From assembly GCA_038249115.1 (NCBI GenBank), contig JBBRWQ010000005.1, forward strand, positions 1 to 62,546: a DNA stretch of 62,546 nt. The letters are read 5' to 3'. Of this stretch, positions 60,169 through 62,546 are shown in pieces (position 1 is the stretch's first letter; each line of letters begins with the position of its first letter). The notes beneath the pieces are model-generated. The model worked only from the letters and a program-made list of their open reading frames with translations. It was not told where the DNA came from and made no database searches. The DNA comes from UBA4719 sp038249115. Its GTDB lineage: Bacteria > Actinomycetota > Actinomycetes > Actinomycetales > Dermatophilaceae. Both the position numbers and the translations under genes were made by a program.

Positions 60169-60675
60169 TCAGAAGAGGGCTGCGCCGCCGACCCGCGCCT
60201 CAAGGTCGAGCAGCTGCTTCTTGCGGTCGAGGCCTCCGCCGTAGCCGGTGAGGCTGCCGTCTGCTCCGACGACGCGGTGGCACGGGATGATGATGCCGAT
60301 GGGGTTCTTCCCGTTGGCCAGGCCCACCGCACGGGCGCCGCCGGGCGACCCGATTCGCTCGGCCAGCTCGCCATAGGACTCGGTCTGCCCGTACGGAATC
60401 TCCTGCAACGCGGCCCAGACCCGTTGCCGGAACTCGGATCCAACCGGCGCCAGGGGTAGGTCGAAGCGGGTGAGCACACCGGCGAAGTAGGCGTCGAGCT
60501 GGTCCGCAGCGGTTTTGAAGGGCTCTGCCTCCCGGCCACGCGGTTCCAGGCCGCCGAGACCATCGTCGGCCGGACGGTGCCGCTGCAGGTTCATGTATAG
60601 ACCCACAATCGCGCCCTCGTCGGCGACCAGGGTCAGGGATCCGACGACGCTGTCGATCACGGTATGGGTGCGCAT
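60169..60675 (-). CDS. ogt: Methylated-DNA-protein-cysteine methyltransferase (Ogt)
   Basis: 168 residues. Suicide repair of O6-alkylguanine. FRQRVWAALQEIPYGQTESY, GGARAVGLANGKNPIGIIIP and the acceptor C132 in PCHRVVGADGSLTGYGGGL. ATG overlaps the stop of the Ada/AlkA fusion gene (TGATG), so both repair genes are co-translated. No separate promoter is apparent. Confidence 0.96.
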   Translation of the reverse strand: MRTHTVIDSVVGSLTLVADEGAIVGLYMNLQRHRPADDGLGGLEPRGREAEPFKTAADQLDAYFAGVLTRFDLPLAPVGSEFRQRVWAALQEIPYGQTESYGELAERIGSPGGARAVGLANGKNPIGIIIPCHRVVGADGSLTGYGGGLDRKKQLLDLEARVGGAALF

Positions 60676-62198
60676 CAGGCTGCCTCCTCATCAGGCATGT
60701 GGTTGATCGGGTGGTCGCCGGCGGCCCAGAGATACTGCACGGCGTACGAACGCCACGGGCGCCAGAGGTGTGAATGGTCGGTGAGCACCTTGGCGGCCGT
60801 CGGCATCCCCAGGTGTCCGGCGGCGAGCTTGACGCCAAGGTCACCGGCAAGGAATGCGTCGGGATCCCCCAGGGATCGCATAGCGATGCTCTCGACCGTC
60901 CACGGCCCGAAGCCGTGCATCGCGTTCAGCCGTGCCCTCGCCTCACGCCAGTCGGCACCCGGATCCAGGTGGAGCCGTCCCTGCGCCAAGGCGTCGACCA
61001 GACCGGCCAAGGTGCGCCGTCGTGACTGGGGCATGGCCAAGTCAGAGGGGTCCATGGAGGCGAGAACCTGCGGGGTGGGGAAGAGGTGGGTCAAGCCGCC
61101 CTGCGAGTCAGGGACCAGATCGCCGTAGGCACGGACCAGTCGCCCCGCGTGAGTGCGGGCTGCTGCGGTCGAAACCTGTTGCCCCAGAACGGCTCTGATC
61201 GCGAACTCGGCTGGGTCCACCGTCCTCGGAACCCGTCGACCAGGGCTGCTCGCAACGAGTCTGGCCATCAGCGGATCTTGGGAGAGCACCCCGTCGACCG
61301 CAACGGGATCGGCGTCAAGATCGAGCATCCACCGGCATCGGCTGATGGCACTTGCGAGATCCCTCTGGTCGGTGAGCGAGATCTGGCAGGCCACGTGGTC
61401 CGGTGTCGGTCTGAGGGCAACGACGGCGTGGCCGTGGGTCAGCCGGATCGTCCTGCGGTAGGCGCCCGCACGCCATTCCTCCACCCCCGGAACTGCGGTC
61501 GCCACCAGGTGACCAAAGAGGTTGTCCGGGCAGAAAGGCTTCCGGAATGGCAGCCGCAGCAACAGGGTGCCCGCAGCCGCCGAGGCGACGTCCGAAACCC
61601 CTCCGGTGGCCTGTCTGTTCACCGTGCGCCCGGCACCAGCGCGCAGCTCGGTCGGCGACAGGGCGAAGACCTCTTGCACCGTGTCGTTGAACGCACGAAT
61701 GCTGGCAAACCCGGACGCGAACGCGACATCGCTCATGAGCAGAGGGCTCGTTTCGATGAGAACCCTTGCGGTTTGGGCCCTTTGGGCTCTGGCGAGAGCG
61801 AGCGGACCAGCGCCGACCTCAGCCGTGAGCTCACGCTGGATCTGGCGGACGCTGTATCCGAGCCGGCTGGCCAGCCCGGTCACACCCTCACGGTCAACGA
61901 CACCATCGCCGATGAGGCGCATGGCCCGTGCGATCAGATCCGAGCGGACGTTCCACTCCGGCGATCCGGGGCTCGCATCGGGGCGGCAGCGCTTGCAGGC
62001 CCGGAACCCGGCCTGCTGTGCCGCGGCCGCGCTCGGAAAGAAACGCAAGTTCTTCAGGTGGGGCCGAGCAGGGCAGCTCGGCCGGCAGTAGATGCGAGTG
62101 GTCACCACAGCGCAGATGAACCAGCCGTCGAAACGCGCGTCCCGAGAGCTCACGGCGCGCTCGCAGGCCTCGATGTCATCGTGCATGTGCACCAGCAT
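60675..62198 (-). CDS. Ada-type regulator fused to AlkA DNA-3-methyladenine glycosylase
   Basis: 507 residues. Ada N-terminal domain with zinc cysteines C38, C42, C68 and C71 (VVTTRIYCRPSCPARPHLKN, FRACKRCRPD), an AraC helix-turn-helix (GVTGLASRLGYSVRQIQREL, SDVAFASGFASIRAFNDTVQ), then AlkA: N-terminal TBP-like segment (LLLRLPFRKPFCPDNLFGHL) and HhH-GPD (GQQVSTAAARTHAGRLVRAY, NAMHGFGPWTVESIAMRSLG, PDAFLAGDLGVKL). C38 would accept a methyl group from phosphotriesters and activate this operon. Start at 62198; 62186 is also possible. Confidence 0.95.
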   Translation of the reverse strand: MLVHMHDDIEACERAVSSRDARFDGWFICAVVTTRIYCRPSCPARPHLKNLRFFPSAAAAQQAGFRACKRCRPDASPGSPEWNVRSDLIARAMRLIGDGVVDREGVTGLASRLGYSVRQIQRELTAEVGAGPLALARAQRAQTARVLIETSPLLMSDVAFASGFASIRAFNDTVQEVFALSPTELRAGAGRTVNRQATGGVSDVASAAAGTLLLRLPFRKPFCPDNLFGHLVATAVPGVEEWRAGAYRRTIRLTHGHAVVALRPTPDHVACQISLTDQRDLASAISRCRWMLDLDADPVAVDGVLSQDPLMARLVASSPGRRVPRTVDPAEFAIRAVLGQQVSTAAARTHAGRLVRAYGDLVPDSQGGLTHLFPTPQVLASMDPSDLAMPQSRRRTLAGLVDALAQGRLHLDPGADWREARARLNAMHGFGPWTVESIAMRSLGDPDAFLAGDLGVKLAAGHLGMPTAAKVLTDHSHLWRPWRSYAVQYLWAAGDHPINHMPDEEAA

Positions 62199-62364
62199 GC
62201 CCGCTGTCGACGAGAAGCACTAGCGAAAATACGACATTGACACTGGAGATCCACCGCTCCGGGCGGACGACGCAACCTTTGTGTGATACTGGAACGAATT
62301 CGCCTGTGTTGCAATGCTTTTCGTTGTGGATAAGAGGTGCGGCTGTCGGTCGGCTGGTCTATAC

Positions 62365-62380
62365 TCGAACACATGATCGA
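62365..62380. promoter_or_regulatory. LexA (SOS) box at the start of the right-edge gene
   Basis: TCGAACACATGATCGA matches the actinobacterial LexA box TCGAAC-N4-GTTCGA at 11 of 12 specified bases. It contains the ATG at 62373 and follows a TATACT -10-like hexamer (62360-62365). The interval 62199-62364 between this site and the divergent ada-alkA gene is more AT-rich than average and has no gene I can support. Confidence 0.6.
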
Positions 62381-62546
62381 TAAGTTCTCGCAGGCTCTCA
62401 CGCTCATGCGTGAGGCCTTCGCGGACGCCCAGGCCGGGGCGACGTTCATGCCGTCGGTGGACCTTGCGGCAGAGGTTGACGGCGCGCAGAGAGTGATCAA
62501 CGCGGCATCAGCGGTGCAAGCCGTCCGTGTCGCGCAGTACGCCGCC
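62373..62546 (+). CDS. N-terminal fragment of a probable DUF222/HNH-endonuclease (13E12-type) protein
   Basis: 58 residues visible: MIDKFSQALTLMREAFADAQ, AGATFMPSVDLAAEVDGAQR and a helical VINAASAVQAVRVAQYAA. The Ala-rich helical start and a LexA box over the start codon are typical of DUF222-HNH (13E12 repeat) proteins of actinobacteria, which are often SOS-induced. The HNH motif would lie beyond the window, so this identification is tentative. Confidence 0.45.
   Translation, partial: MIDKFSQALTLMREAFADAQAGATFMPSVDLAAEVDGAQRVINAASAVQAVRVAQYAA

Overview
This window is a dense, high-GC chromosomal segment of an actinomycete. Actinomycetota markers include a rex-hemA-hemC-hemD-hemB order behind a Rex operator, Lsr2, a BldC-type regulator, the tiny ribosomal protein bS22, DUF4229, a DisA-RadA pair, Ku with separate LigD-type ligase and polymerase genes, and Nei2. 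Frequent GTG starts and ATGA/GTGA overlaps also fit. Gene content suggests Micrococcales, perhaps Intrasporangiaceae; the family-level guess is an inference. I see no rRNA, tRNA, CRISPR array, insertion sequence or prophage.

Layout. 1-2430: two overlapping glycosyltransferase genes, one a HEAT-repeat/GT4 fusion. 2524-3610: a DUF427 gene behind a promoter with a DtxR/IdeR-like box, and an unknown small ORF. 3647-8957: a Tat-exported molybdopterin oxidoreductase, four-cluster ferredoxin and NrfD membrane subunit (Psr/Phs-like), plus a polyferredoxin with a hydrogenase-delta-like core; a CRP/FNR-like palindrome lies upstream. 9144-11298: DUF6457, moaA and an SDR. 11352-13790: menE, a PLDc_N protein and menA. 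13815-20146: a tightly overlapped operon hemL - histidine phosphatase - resA - ccdA - resB - ccsB - DUF4229. 20190-21320: marR/yceI. 21348-27527: hemB, cobA-hemD fusion, hemC, hemA, rex, and a glutaredoxin-like gene. Thus heme synthesis, cytochrome c maturation, menaquinone synthesis, molybdenum cofactor synthesis and a respiratory molybdoenzyme lie side by side.

27563-35642: acyltransferase and epimerase pair, bS22, BldC-like regulator, AcuC deacetylase, a KtrA-type RCK protein, two GNATs, proC and proline dehydrogenase. 35729-40526 looks eroded: a broken ABC-2 permease, a MarR-like C-terminal remnant, an MMPL exporter with divergent TetR and twin operators, an orphan coding tail, and a YwiC-like membrane protein carrying a TetR-like N-terminus. 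40523-48861: sugar-phosphate isomerase-like protein, Ppx/GppA, a Cys-rich unknown, RadA, DisA, MutY, an MFS protein and an N-acetyltransferase. 48899-53526: LCP protein, ClpC with an unusual acidic repeat tail, OsmC. 53547-62198: DNA repair (Nei2, Ku, ligase, polymerase, Ogt, Ada-AlkA) interleaved with Lsr2, a small membrane protein, LysS and a methyltransferase. The right edge cuts a gene that starts at a near-consensus LexA box.

No single undescribed system is proven. The best candidates are the molybdoenzyme-polyferredoxin operon, the HEAT-GT4 fusion, and the gene-fusion scars at 35.7-40.5 kb.
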